Positions 39,276-50,469 of a stretch of 64,000 nucleotides of DNA are shown piece after piece. The position numbers were made by a program, and so were the translations under genes. This DNA comes from Taudactylus pleione (lineage: Eukaryota; Chordata; Amphibia; Anura; Myobatrachidae): contig JAUIMM010002576.1 in NCBI GenBank assembly GCA_031769625.1, positions 124,001 through 188,000 on the forward strand, read 5' to 3'. Position 1 is the stretch's first letter. The number at the start of each line of letters is the position of its first letter. Under the pieces are notes generated by a model, which was not told where the DNA came from, did not search any database, and saw only the letters and a list, made by a program, of their open reading frames with translations.

Positions 39276-39449
39276 GTAAGTACAAGTTTTTCTCCGTTAT
39301 CTGTATAACCACAGTCAGACATGTAACACTGAGTGACCAGTAAGTCTCCCCTTTCCCCCAGCATAGAGCCCTGTTCAGTGTCAGAGGTTCCTGTGACCCA
39401 GCCCCATAAGGATCCTCAGAGGCCGGCACACAACAGGACACCTCAGGCT

Positions 39450-41296
39450 ACTCCCTCTGTATAATAATAATAATTATAATGATAACAACAGGACACCACA
39501 GGCTGCTCCCCCTGTATTGAAATATCAGTACACAAAAGACTGCTCACTAAATAGTAATAACAGGACACCACAGGTTGCTCCCCCTGTATTGAAATATCAG
39601 TACACAAAAGACTGCTCACTAAATAGTAATAACAGGACACCACAGGTTGCTCCCCCTGTATAATAATAATAACAGGACACTCCATGCTGCTCCCCCTGTA
39701 TAATAATAATGACAGGCTACTTTTTTGTATAACAGGCCATCACAGGCTGCTCCTCCTGTATAGCAGGGCAACATATGCCATTTCCAATGTATAGTAGGGC
39801 ACTAGAGGCCTTTCCCCTATATAGAAGGCACCACAGGCTGCTCCTTCTGTATAGTAGGAATCCACAGGCCGCTACCCCAGTATAGTAGGCACAACAGGCC
39901 ACGCCCATGTATAGTAGAAATCCACAGGTCGCTCACCCTGCATAGTAGGCACCACAGGCCGCTCCCTGTTTAGTAGGCACCAGAGGTCGCTCCCCCTGTA
40001 TAGTACACACCACAGGCTGCTCCCCCTGCATAGTAGGCACCACAGGCCGTTCCCTCTGTAGTTGGCACCACAGGCTGCTCCGCTTATATAGTAAGCACCA
40101 CAAGACGCTCCCCCTCTATAGTAGGCAGCAAAGGCCGCTCCTGCTGTATAGTAGGCACCACAGGCCACTCCCCCTGTATAGTAGGCACCACAGGTCGCTC
40201 CCCCTATACAGAAGGCACCACAGGCTGCTCCCCCTGTATAGTAGGACACCACAAGCAGCTACCCCTGTATAGTACGCACCACAGGCTGCTCGACCTGTAT
40301 AGTAGGACACCACAGGCTGCTCCCCCTCTAAAATAGGCATCACAGGCTGCTCCTCCTGTACAGTAGGCACCACAGGCTGCTCCCCCTACAGAGTAGGCAC
40401 CACAGACTGCTCCCCCTATATAGTTGACACCAAATGCCTCTCCCGCTGTATACTAGGCACAACAGGCTCCTCCCCCTTTATAGTAGGACAAAACAGGCTG
40501 CTCCCCGTTTAGTAGGACCACAGGCCGTTCCCCTTGTATACTAGGCACCACAGTCAGCTTCCTCTGTATAGCTGACACCACAGGCTGCTCCACCTGTATA
40601 GAAGAACACAATAGGCTGCTCCCCGTTTAGTAGGCACCACAGGTCGCTCCCCCTGTACAGTTGGCACCACAGGCTGCTCCGCTTATATAGTAAGCACCAC
40701 AAGACGCTCCCCCTGTATAGTAGGTGCCAAAGGCCACTCCCCCTGTATAGTATGCACCACAGGCTGCTCCCCCTGTAAAGTAGGCACCACAGGCCGCTCC
40801 CCTATATAGGATACCAAAGGCTGCTTCCACTGTATAGCATGCACCACAGGCCGCTCCCCCTGTATAGTAGGCACCACAAGTCGCTCCCCCTGTATAGTAG
40901 GCACCACAGGCTGCTCCCCCTGTATAGTAGGACACCACAGGTCTCTCCCCCTGTATAGCAGGCACCACAGGCCGCTCCCCCTGTATAGCAGGCACCACAG
41001 GCCGCTCCCCCTGTATAGTAGGCACCACAGGCTGCTCTCCCTGTATAATAGGCACCACAGGCTGCTCCCCCTGTATAATAGGCACCACAGGCAGCTCCCC
41101 CTGTATAATAGGCACCACAGGCTGCTCCCCCTGTATAGTAGGCACCACAGGCTGCTCCCCCTGTATAGTAGGCACCACCGGCTGCTCCCCCTGTATAGTC
41201 GGCACCGCAGGCTGCTCCCCCTGTATAGTAGGCACCACAGGCTGCTCCCCCTGTATAGTCGGCACCGCAGGCTGCTCCCCCTGTATAGTAGGTACA
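39450..41296. repeat. 30-bp minisatellite, about 60 copies
   Basis: The unit is tagtaggcaccacaggctgc followed by tccccctgta, 30 bp. Copies are homogeneous at 40.6-41.3 kb and more decayed at 39.5-40.6 kb. Near its left end a 73-76-bp composite with gaaatatcagtacacaaaag recurs. The 200-codon minus-strand frames here result from the 30-bp period. Confidence 0.93.
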
Positions 41297-41298
41297 TT

Positions 41299-41345
41299 AC
41301 CTGCGGTAGCCGGACACAGTGATGTCTCCTCTCTGCGTTGTCTCG
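41299..41345 (-). other. Candidate minus-strand 5' exon end with splice donor
   Basis: On the minus strand, GGCTACCGCAG is followed by gtaatgta, a good donor at about 41299. It lies just downstream, in minus sense, of the promoter-like segment. It could be a non-coding first exon for minus-strand transcription toward zinc-finger gene 1, whose own start exon is decayed. This is inference from position and the donor only. Confidence 0.3.
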
Positions 41346-41582
41346 AAAATTACAGAACCAGAAATTACTATACTACTTCCTGTCGGTGAAACGCACGACC
41401 CGGAAGTCAGGTGGAACGCACAGATAGATCTTCATCTCCGGAATAACTATCCTGACGTCAGGCGCTGGGCGGAGCCGGGGGCGGGGTTACAGGCAGTGTC
41501 AGGGTGGGAGGGGCTCCGGGGCCCCCAGGAGAGATGCGGCGGCAGCTGGTGACCCCACTGTGCCCAGAGGAGCAGCTCCATT
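41346..41582. promoter_or_regulatory. GC-rich, probably bidirectional promoter
   Basis: Clear motifs are present: an ETS site in each orientation (ACTTCCTG at 41375 and ACCCGGAAGT at 41398), a perfect CRE TGACGTCA at 41453-41460, and GC boxes at about 41467 and 41477-41486 (GGGGGCGGGG). CpG is dense. There is no TATA box. This is the usual composition of a housekeeping CpG-island promoter. In plus sense it is followed by a short ATG frame, [18 protein letters not shown], at about 41534. In minus sense it is followed by a donor near 41299. Minisatellites abut it on both sides. Confidence 0.55.
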
Positions 41583-41585
41583 GTC

Positions 41586-44500
41586 ACTGATAGGTGTGCC
41601 CGGTATGGGGGGGGGATAGGTGTGCCCGGTATGGGGGGTGATAGGTGTGCCCGGTATGGGGGCTGGTGATAGGTGTGCCTGGTATGGGGGGGTGATAGGT
41701 GTGCCCGGTATGGGAGGGCGATAGGTGTGCCAGGTATGGGGGGTGATAGGTGTGCCCGGTATGGGGGCTGGTGATAGGTGTGCCTGGTATGGGGGGGTGA
41801 TAGGTGTGCCCGGTATGGGAGGGCGATAGGTGTGCCAGGTATGGGGGGTGATAGGTGTGCCTGGTATGGGAGGGTGATAGGTGTGCCCGGTATGGGGGCT
41901 GGTGATAGGTGTGCCTGGTATGGGGGGGTGATAGGTGTGCCCGGTATGGGAGGGCGATAGGTGTGCCAGGTATGGGGGGTGATAGGTGTGCCTGGTATGG
42001 GAGGGTGATAGGTGTGCCAGGTATGGGGGGTGATAGGTGTGCCCGGTATGGGGGCTGGTGATAGGTGTGCCCGGTATGGGAGGGCGATAGGTGTGCCAGG
42101 TATGGGGGGTGATAGGTGTGCCTGGTATGGGAGGGTGATAGGTGTGCCAGGTATGGGGGGTGATAGGTGTGCCCGGTATGGGGGGTGGTGATAGGTGTGC
42201 CTGGTATGGGGGGGTGATAGGTGTGCCCGGTATGGGAGGGTGATAGGTGTGCCAGGTATAGGCGGTGATAGGTGTGCCTGGTATGGGAGGGTGATAGGTG
42301 TGCCAGGTATGGGGGGTGATAGGTGTGCCCGGTATGGGGGGTGGTGATAGGTGTGCCTGGTATGGGGGGGTGATAGGTGTGCCCGGTATGGGGGGGTGAT
42401 AGCTGTGCCCGGTATGGGCTGGTGATAGCTGTGCCCTGTATGAAGGGATGATAGGTGTGCCCTGTATGGGGGAGTGATGGGTGTGCCAGGTATGGGGGGT
42501 GATAGGTGTGCCTGGTATGGGAGGGTGATAGGTGTGCCAGGTATGGGGGGTGATAGGTGTGCCCGGTATGGGGGCTGGTGATAGGTGTGCCTGGTATGGG
42601 GGGGTGATAGGTGTGCCCGGTATGGGAGGGCGATAGGTGTGCCAGGTATGGGGGGTGATAGGTGTGCCTGGTATGGGAGGGTGATAGGTGTGCCAGGTAT
42701 GGGGGGTGATAGGTGTGCCCGGTATGGGGGCTGGTGATAGCTGTGCCCTGTATGAAGGGATGATAGGTGTGCCCTGTATGGGGGAGTGATGGGTGTGCCA
42801 GGTATAGGCGGTGATAGGTGTGCCTGGTATGGGAGGGTGATAGGTGTGCCAGGTATGGGGGGTGATAGGTGTGCCCGGTATGGGGGCTGGTGATAGGTGT
42901 GCCTGGTATGGGGGGGTGATAGGTGTGCCCGGTATGGGAGGGCGATAGGTGTGCCAGGTATGGGGGGTGATAGGTGTGCCTGGTATGGGAGGGTGATAGG
43001 TGTGCCAGGTATGGGGGGTGATAGGTGTGCCCGGTATGGGGGGTGGTGATAGGTGTGCCTGGTATGGGGGGGTGATAGGTGTGCCCGGTATGGGAGGGTG
43101 ATAGGTGTGCCAGGTATAGGCGGTGATAGGTGTGCCTGGTATGGGAGGGTGATAGGTGTGCCAGGTATGGGGGGTGATAGGTGTGCCCGGTATGGGGGGT
43201 GGTGATAGGTGTGCCCGGTATGGGGGGGTGATAGGTGTGCCCGGTATGGGAGGGCGATAGGTGTGCCAGGTATAGGGGGTGGTGATAGGTGTGCCTGGTA
43301 TGGGAGGGTGATAGGTGTGCCTGGTATGGGAGGGTGATAGGTGTGCCAGGTATAGGCGGTGATAGGTGTGCCCGGTATGAGGGGGTGATAGGTGTGCCCG
43401 GTATGGGAGGGTGATAGGTGTGCCAGGTATAGGCGGTGATAGGTGTGCCCTGTATGGGGGGGTGATAGGTGTGCCAGGTATGGGGGGTGATAGGTGTGCC
43501 TGGTATGGGAGGGTGATAGGTGTGCCAGGTATGGGGGGTGATAGGTGTGCCCGGTAGGGGCTGGTGATAGGTGTGCCCGGTATGGGGGGGCGATAGGTGT
43601 GCCAGGTATGGGGGGTGATAGGTGTGCCTGGTATGGGAGGATGATAGGTGTGCCAGGTATGGGGGGTGATAGGTGTGCCCGGTATGGGGGCTGGTGATAG
43701 CTGTGCCCTGTATGAAGGGATGATAGGTGTGCCCTGTATGGGGGAGTGATGGGTGTGCCAGGTATGGGGGGGTGATAGGTGTGCCAGGTATAGGCGGTGA
43801 TAGGTGTGCCTGGTATGGGAGGGTGATAGGTGTGCCAGGTATGGGGGGTGATAGGTGTGCCCGGTATGGGGGCTGGTGATAGGTGTGCCTGGTATGGGGG
43901 GGTGATAGGTGTGCCCGGTATGGGAGGGCGATAGGTGTGCCAGGTATGGGGGGTGATAGGTGTGCCTGGTATGGGAGGGTGATAGGTGTGCCAGGTATGG
44001 GGGGTGATAGGTGTGCCCGGTATGGGGGGTGGTGATAGGTGTGCCTGGTATGGGGGGGTGATTGGTGTGCCCGGTATGGGAGGGTGATAGGTGTGCCAGG
44101 TATAGGCGGTGATAGGTGTGCCTGGTATGGGAGGGTGATAGGTGTGCCAGGTATGGGGGGTGATAGGTGTGCCCGGTATGGGGGGTGGTGATAGGTGTGC
44201 CTGGCATGGGGGGGTGATAGGTGTGCCCGGTATGGGAGGGCGATAGGTGTGCCAGGTATGGGGGGTGGTGATAGGTGTGCCTGGTATGGGAGGGTGATAG
44301 GTGTGCCTGGTATGGGAGGGTGATAGGTGTGCCAGGTATAGGCGGTGATAGGTGTGCCCGGTATGAGGGGGTGATAGGTGTGCCCAGTATGGGAGGGTGA
44401 TAGGTGTGCCAGGTATAGGCGGTGATAGGTGTGCCCTGTATGGGGGGGTGATAGGTGTGCCCGGTATGGGGGGTAGTGATAGGTGTGCCCAGTATGGGGG

Positions 44501-44862
44501 GTGATAGCTGTGCCCTGTATGGGGGGGTGATAGGTGTGCCCGGTATGGGGGGGTGATAGGTGTGCCAGGTATAGGCGGTGATAGGTGTGCCCGGTATGGG
44601 GGGGTGATAGGTGTGCCCAGTATGGGGGGTGATAGCTGTGCCCTGTATGGGGGGGTGATAGGTGTGCCCGGTATGGGGGGGTGATAGGTGTGCCCGGTAT
44701 GGGAGGGTGATAGGTGTGCCAGGTATGGGGGGTGATAGGTGTGCCCGGTATGGGGGGTATAGCTGTGCCCTGTATGGGGGAGTGATAGGTGTGCCCGGTA
44801 TGGGGGGTATAGCTGTGCCCTGTATGGGGGTGAGATGGGTCTGCCCGGTATGGGGGGGTGTT
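41586..44862. repeat. G-rich 26-28-bp minisatellite, about 120 copies
   Basis: The unit is gtgataggtgtgcccggtat plus a run of four to seven G, often with gct or agg variants. Larger blocks recur; for example the gccctgtatgaagggatg variant appears at about 42.43, 42.75 and 43.70 kb. The unit contains no TTA, CTA or TCA on the plus strand, so no stop can occur on the minus strand in any frame. That explains the overlapping Pro-rich minus frames of 1199 and 1125 codons. Confidence 0.95.
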
Positions 44863-45066
44863 ATCAGATGCTGAATGTGCCCAGCTAAGGTTAATATTAA
44901 TAAGAGAAGGGTAGTTGGTGGTGGTAAGTTCGCCCTGATCGCTGACAGTAACTGAGGCCAAACCACTGTACAGTAACCAGGCTGTAAGCTATACCGGGGC
45001 CAGACAGCTCTAACACTAAGTGACTTGCGGTAGGAGCTGATTAGAGCCCCATCACGGGGGAGGTCA
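44863..45066. other. Spacer before the candidate exon
   Basis: This is unique sequence between the G-rich array and the frame at 45067. No recognisable gene is present. Confidence 0.5.
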
Positions 45067-45312
45067 GTGAGCAGCCTCATTGTGCCCCTGGTCATCACTG
45101 CTCATCCCGGCATTAAGTACACGGAAGCCGGTTCCCTTGATTTATACTGGAGACCTGGAAACTACCACCCACCCCAGTACCTGAGGACACAGACCGCACA
45201 GCAAACCCGAGGTGACATCTTCCATATTTACTGGCCGAGTCAGACGCCGCAAGCGGTCCTAAAGGACAGCCCCCAGAGAATCGTGTATTACCGGGTACAT
45301 GTGGCCGTGTGA
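45067..45312 (+). CDS. Unclassified reading frame, possible terminal exon
   Basis: I do not recognise this product. The plus frame reads LIVPLVITAHPGIKYTEAGS, continues with GDIFHIYWPSQTPQAVL, and ends YRVHVAV and TGA. It has ordinary, non-repetitive amino-acid composition, unlike nearly all other long frames here. It is followed after about 110 bp by AATAAA (about 45427). The frame opens at a GTG, not an ATG, and ggaggtcag just upstream could be a weak acceptor. Together these suggest the last exon of a plus-strand gene, perhaps driven from 39.0 or 41.4 kb. A chance frame remains possible. Confidence 0.3.
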   Translation: MSSLIVPLVITAHPGIKYTEAGSLDLYWRPGNYHPPQYLRTQTAQQTRGDIFHIYWPSQTPQAVLKDSPQRIVYYRVHVAV

Positions 45313-45423
45313 CGTCATACAGGACTCTATGGGACTTACAATTCCAGGTCTAGCGAACTGAACCTGAGAGTCATTACGAGGCTGAAGTTGGCTTCTTATT
45401 CAGAAAATGTTATATTAAAACAT

Positions 45424-45431
45424 GTAAATAA
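45424..45431 (+). terminator. Candidate poly(A) signal
   Basis: AATAAA occurs in catgtaaataaagtt, about 115 bp after the TGA of the frame ending at 45312. It is a single hexamer in AT-rich context, so support is weak. Confidence 0.3.
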
Positions 45432-45589
45432 AGTTATATCACTAAACTAACACAATGTAAGTAAAGAATTATGTCCCTTACACAGTTTTCAATTGTTATT
45501 TCCCTGGCACAACACGGATTTGGGCATAAATAGGGCAGTAAAGTGGGCACGGGCACAGGCACCACATTTTGTCATTTTGAATAAGAAGC

Positions 45590-45881
45590 TGTAGTTGTGC
45601 AGGGGTTAACTAGCTTCGGTCATCAAATGTTACACTTGAAACCCACAGAGGGTGGTCTGGTACATATGACCTACATACATATTTTGGCCCCTTAAAAAGT
45701 GGGAGGCACATATAGAAACCGTTGTAATTCCTACACCGGTCACCTGATATGGATGTAATTACCCTCAAATTAAATCTGAAAGTCTGCAGGTAAATCACAT
45801 CTTGTTTGTTTCATTACACAGCCATTGTGGTGGTGACTAGAGGCTGTCACTGTCCCAATATTTATGCACCTGACTGTAGTT
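45590..45881 (-). mobile_element. Tc1/mariner-type terminal fragment
   Basis: Read on the minus strand from 45881, the sequence starts tacagtcaggtgcataaata, continues ttgggacagtgac, and later contains gcctcccactttttaagggg. I recall this order from the left end of a Tc1-like element common in fish and amphibians. Only the non-coding left end is recognisable; the transposase is absent. Confidence 0.65.
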
Positions 45882-46630
45882 TAGTTCCTTTGGAAATGTA
45901 TTTATTGATATTTTGTGAGAAAGCTGGTTGATATACAAGTCCTAGAAGTCTCATGCCCTTAGCTTGATTGGTTATGGGACCCAGGGTGGGCGCTAACCCC
46001 TTGTGGTATGGTGTGTGAGAACGGGATAAAGACAGAGCCTGTGAGCCCTGAGTGTGTATCCTCTGAACATCCGGAAGGACTGTACTTCTGTCACATCTGT
46101 AGGCTGTGATTACTATCCTGATTGTTGTGAGGGAGAGTTGTCTATTGCAAGACATCAGGTAATACACATCATGCTTTCAAGACGAATCCTCTGCTGTATC
46201 CTATGACAACTAGAATGATGAATCATTTTTAGTTTCTCCAGCTGTTCTGGATTGAGCCCAGTGTCTCCTAGCTAAAGCCCTCTGCCAGCTCCCCTGCAGA
46301 GACTGGTCCATAGTGAGGGAATTAGCTGACACCAACCAGGAGGTGCCCACACACATACCCAGAAATACTGTAAGTGGTTCCAGATGCCAGGTGCCGATGG
46401 TAGGAGCCTGGGAGTAGGTAAGTGGTTCAACGTGCCAGTCGTAGAAGTTTGGTGGTGGTAGAAAGTTATCTGCCCACTGCGTGGTGGGTGGAGTCAGTAA
46501 CAGGCGGTTACTGAAAGTGAATCCCTAGGAGTCGTGACGCAAGGCCACTCAGGAACAAGGAACCATCCTCTACTCTGGTCAGTGATTTAAATTATCTGTG
46601 TTCATTTGGCGGGGTGAGGTCATCCAGGCA
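45882..46630. other. Spacer without recognisable gene
   Basis: This is unique, moderately GC sequence between transposon fragments. Short frames on both strands have no recognisable motif. aagtggttc-type segments recur twice near 46.37-46.43 kb. Confidence 0.5.
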
Positions 46631-47130
46631 CAGTCCCCTCTCCTGATTTCTTCAATCTTTGCATATTTGTCACACTTCATTGTTCTAGATCCTTTATGTT
46701 CCTCTTGGTTAGTAGTGGTATTTTGCCTTGCTACACTCCCATGCATACTACACAATCTGTATATTATGGTGGAACCACAAATGGTGAGCGGGGCCTGCAG
46801 TTCCTCAGATGTCCATCTGGGTTATTTTGTCACTTCCAGGGTGAGTATTTGATGTGCTCTTGGAGTAGTTTTGGTTCCAGTTGTTGCTGCTGAAGATGGC
46901 ACAGCCAGTTATCAAGTTGAGGGGGGGCAATTGATGTTTCACATGGGCGATAGAGGCGTTGGATAACTTTTTTCCTTCAATAAACAAAATTATAATTTTA
47001 TTTTGGACTTATTCAGGTTGTCCTGATCATATATTTAATTTCGTTTCAAGATCTGAAACAATTGCATGTGACAAATAGCAAAAATAGAACAAATCAGGAG
47101 GGGGCATAAACTTTTTTTTATGCCACTGTA
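46631..47130. mobile_element. Non-autonomous TIR DNA transposon, about 500 bp
   Basis: The left end (cctctcctgatttcttcaat, then tttgcatatttgtcaca and ttctagatc) is an inverted copy of the right end (gatctgaaacaattgcatgt, then gacaaatagc and aaatcaggagggggc). The right terminus ends atgccactgta; the left terminus lacks the outermost 20 bp or so. There is no transposase. I recall similar ends from fish and frog DNA transposons but do not name the family. Confidence 0.65.
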
Positions 47131-47437
47131 TAAGTAACCCGCAGCGGAGCGGTATCTGTTACCTAATGGTCTGTCCTCCATCATGTTTGGACCTTCCCGG
47201 AAACAGCCATGCCATTACACCAAACCCCCTCCGGTTGTGCCATACACATACACATCTAGCACCGGTATAGACAAACATATTTAATAAAAAAAGTCCAAAT
47301 ATAAAGTGAGGTCGGAGGAGTCATAAAAACAAATTTACAATGCAGCCTGTATGAGAATATCGCTATTCAAAATGACAATTGTGTGACAGCCTCTTTCTTT
47401 GTTATATCTCTGAGTAACTACAAGTGATTCTCAGGTG
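47131..47437. other. Spacer, probably old repeat
   Basis: The sequence begins gtaacccgcagcggagcgg and becomes AT-rich. No coding signal is seen. Confidence 0.45.
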
Positions 47438-48566
47438 TCCATATCTTACACACCATGGCTTACGATGGCCATATCGTACACCCATGTCCTACGGTGGCCA
47501 TATCTTCCACCAATGATTTACAGCAGCCATATCTTACACCCATGACTTACGATGGTCATATCTTACACACATGACTTACGGCGGCTAAATCTTACACCTA
47601 TGACCTACAGTGGCCATATCTTACACCAATGGCTTACGGTGGCCATATCTTACATCCATGACTTACGGTGGCCATACCTTACACCCATGACCTACGGTGG
47701 CCATATCTTACACCCATGACTTACGGTGGCCATATCTTACATCCATGACTTATGGCGGATAAATCTTACACCCATGACTTACGGTGGCCATATCTTACAC
47801 CCATGACCTACAGTGGCCATATCTTACACCCATGACTTACGGTGGCCATATCTTACACCCATGACTTACGGTGGCCAAATCTTACACCCATGACCTACGG
47901 TGGCCATATCTTACACCCATGACTTACGGCGGCCATATCTTACACCCATGACTTACGGCGGCCATATCTTACACCCATGACCTACGGCGGCCATATCTTA
48001 CACCCATGACCTACGGCGGCCATATCTTACACCCATGACTTACGGCGGCCATATCTTACACCCATGACTTACGGCGGCCATATCTTACACCCATGACCTA
48101 CGGCGGCCATATCTTACACCCATGACTTACGGCGGCCATATCTTACACCCATGACTTACGGCGGCTAAATCTTACACCCATGACCTACGGCGGCTAAATC
48201 TTACACCCATGACCTACGGCGGCTAAATCTTACACCTATGACCTACGGCGGCCAAATCTTACACCCATGACCTACGGCGGCCATATCTTACACCCATGAT
48301 TTACGGCGGCCATATCTTACACCCATGACTTACGGCGGCCATATCTTACACCCATGACTTACGGCGGCCATATCTTACACCCATGACTTACGGCGGCCAT
48401 ATCTTACACCCATGACTTACGGCGGCCTTATCTTACACCCATGACTTACGGCGGCCATATCTTACACCCATGACTTACGGCGGCCATATCTTACACCCAT
48501 GACTTACGGCGGCCATATCTTACACCCATGACTTACGGTGGCCATATCTTACACCCATGACTTACA
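47438..48566. repeat. 29-bp minisatellite, about 39 copies
   Basis: The unit is ttacggcggccatatcttac followed by acccatgac, 29 bp. The left end has ggtggcc and cagtggcc variants. The central and right copies are nearly uniform cggcggcc, so the CpG-rich variant looks recently homogenised. Confidence 0.95.
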
Positions 48567-48932
48567 ACTGATGGTAGTGACTGTGTCTCACCTGGGCATT
48601 CACAATTAGGTTGAGACCCGTGGGTGTATAGATGCAATTGGGAGCTAATATTATTATATTAATGAGGTCTAAAATGTCCATTTAGAGCCTCACATTCCTG
48701 TGCGTACCTGAACTCCTCTTTCCATAAATGGAGGTCTCAGGTTTCAGAAGAAAATTAACAAATGCACAACTATTTAGTAACTGAAATGACACCATAACGA
48801 AAAAGAAATGTAAAGAGGTCAGTAAAGATCCTGTGACAGAAGAAATACTATGCTTACTGAGGTCTATTCTTTGGATAAATATTCTCACAAATATACAAAG
48901 TGTCACCTGAGTATCTCCACTTACTCAGAGCA
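48567..48932. other. Spacer, 3' flank of zinc-finger gene 2
   Basis: This is unique sequence. Just below 48933 a few codons of a decayed seventh finger follow the stop (a CSE motif then a second stop). No AATAAA on the minus strand is visible. Confidence 0.5.
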
Positions 48933-49744
48933 TTAAACTGGTTTCTCACCTGTGTGACTTTTTTGATGTGTAACAAGCTCATATTTTTGTGCAAAACATT
49001 TGCCACACTCAGGACATGGAAATGGCTTCTCTCCTGTGTGATATCTCAAATGTCTAACAAGGTCATGTTTCTGGTTAAAACATTTCCAACACTCAGAACA
49101 TGTAAATGGCCTCTCACCTGTGTGATGTCTCTGATGTCTGACAAGATGTGATTTTTGTTTAAAACATTTCTCACACTCAGAACATGAAAATGGCCTCTCA
49201 CCTGTGTGACTTCTCTCATGTCTAAGAAGATGTGATTGTAGTGGAAAACATTTCCCACACTCAGAACATGGAAATGGTTTCTCACCTGTGTGACTTCTCT
49301 GATGTTTATTAACATATGATTTCTGTGTAAAACATTTCCCACACTCAGGACATGGAAATGGTTTCTCACCTGTGTGACTTCTCTCATGGGTAATTAAATT
49401 TGATTTATATTTAAAACATTTGTCACACCCAGAACATGGAAATGGCCTCTCACCTGGCTGATGGGTAATAAGCTTTGTGTTCTGTGTAAAACATCTGGCA
49501 TATATAGAGCAGGTAAATATTTTATCTACTGTACGAGATGTAACAGATGCACCAATATCTGAGTTATCAGGAGAACATTCCCCATGATCAGGTGATATAT
49601 CTGCACTGTGAGATACTGGATGTATAATTGGGGTAACTGGGTTTTCTCCTGGAGAATCTCGGGTGATGTCACCATCCTCAATTTCACAATTTTGAGTTAT
49701 AACGAGATGATCCTCTGAGACATTCTGGATCCTACATCCATCTG
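48933..49744 (-). CDS. Zinc-finger gene 2, last exon: six C2H2 fingers
   Basis: This exon has no ATG and is seen only by reading from its splice acceptor (tttattcccagcag; start 49744 or 49741). The frame is open for about 270 codons. It begins DGCRIQNVSEDH, has an acidic lead like gene 1, then a degenerate finger in which the second Cys is Tyr (CSIYARCF...ITHQ). Six good C2H2 fingers follow, and the exon stops at GEKPV. Residues matching gene 1 outside the fingers (ITRDS, SADIS, DHGEC, SDIGASVTSRT) show the two exons are paralogues. Recognition helices are more varied than in gene 1 (YKSNLIT, QKSYVNK, LQSHLLR). No upstream exon is visible to the window edge, so this may be a gene fragment. 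Confidence 0.75.
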
Positions 49745-50055
49745 CTGGGAATAAATTACATATATGGAATTATAAATGTCTGCCCACAAGATTCATTTTA
49801 CAATACAGACTATGGTGAAATGTCCCCAAAATACCAGGAAATGGGCAGATGTTGGGGTAATATATAAATCATTAACTGGCACCAAAATACACTGATATCG
49901 ATAGATATAACTATATATTTGTGCCAGAAAAGTGATAGCCGCTTCCATTCCCAGTACATGACACCCCATCTAGCATTAAATAATATATTCCTCAATTGAT
50001 TTACTATATATAGGCTATCTGTGTAATACGGCTTGATAGTAGGGGCAGTCACTCA
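49745..50055. other. Intron-like flank of gene 2
   Basis: The first 100 bp or so match the intron beside the gene 1 finger exon (for example taaatgtctgcccacaa and tggtgaaatgtcccca). The match stops at ccaggaa. The rest is AT-rich and has no gene. Confidence 0.6.
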
Positions 50056-50450
50056 GATGGGAGAGGCTCTTTCAGCAGGACAATGCTCCAATGTACAGAT
50101 CTGTAGCCACAATATTATGGCTGGAGGAGCTTTCCTTTGAGTTTTGCACCATAGGATGGCCCCTTGCTTGCTGGGCCTGAACCCAAGAGAACATGTGTGG
50201 GATGCAGGTTTCCACCACTGGTGAATATTACAGAGTTGTGGATTATTACTCAGGAGGCCCGGTGTACACTATCTGCACAATACTTCAGAAAGCTTGTGGA
50301 GTTCATGCCCCATCATGTGGATGCTGTAATCTGATCGAAAGGAGGATGTACGTGTTACTGGATGGCACATGAGTGTAATATATGAGTCACTGACTCATCG
50401 TGGCTGCAGCACAGTTCAGGATTAAAACACCAACTGTCACCCCAAGTGCT
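50056..50450 (+). pseudogene. Tc1-like transposase C-terminal remnant
   Basis: The plus strand reads FQQDNAPMYRSVATILWLEE, then after a frameshift LNPREHVWD, and later RKLVEFMPHHVDAVI before a stop and SKGGCTCYW. QDNAP and LNPxEHxWD mark the catalytic core of Tc1-type DDE transposases. Frameshifts and stops show it is dead. Confidence 0.75.
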
Positions 50451-50469
50451 GCCAAACATCACCGGCAGT

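Noticed and set aside
40627..41297. Minus frames of 212 and 204 codons (IQGEQPVVPT repeats)
   Set aside because: These are shadows of the 30-bp minisatellite; two frames are open over the same DNA.
41499..45098. Overlapping minus-strand frames of 1199 and 1125 codons, Pro/His/Thr-rich
   Set aside because: The repeat unit lacks TTA, CTA and TCA on the plus strand, so no minus-strand stop is possible in any frame. Two frames are equally open, and both end as soon as the array ends.
46598..46893. Short plus frames with hydrophobic stretches
   Set aside because: They overlap the terminal-inverted-repeat transposon and have no homology I recognise.
49046..49387. Minus 113-codon frame with repeats of HFHVLSVGNVLHRN
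   Set aside because: It is an out-of-frame reading of the C2H2 fingers of gene 2. The same kind of shadow appears at 27382-27726 and 28087-28425 in gene 1.
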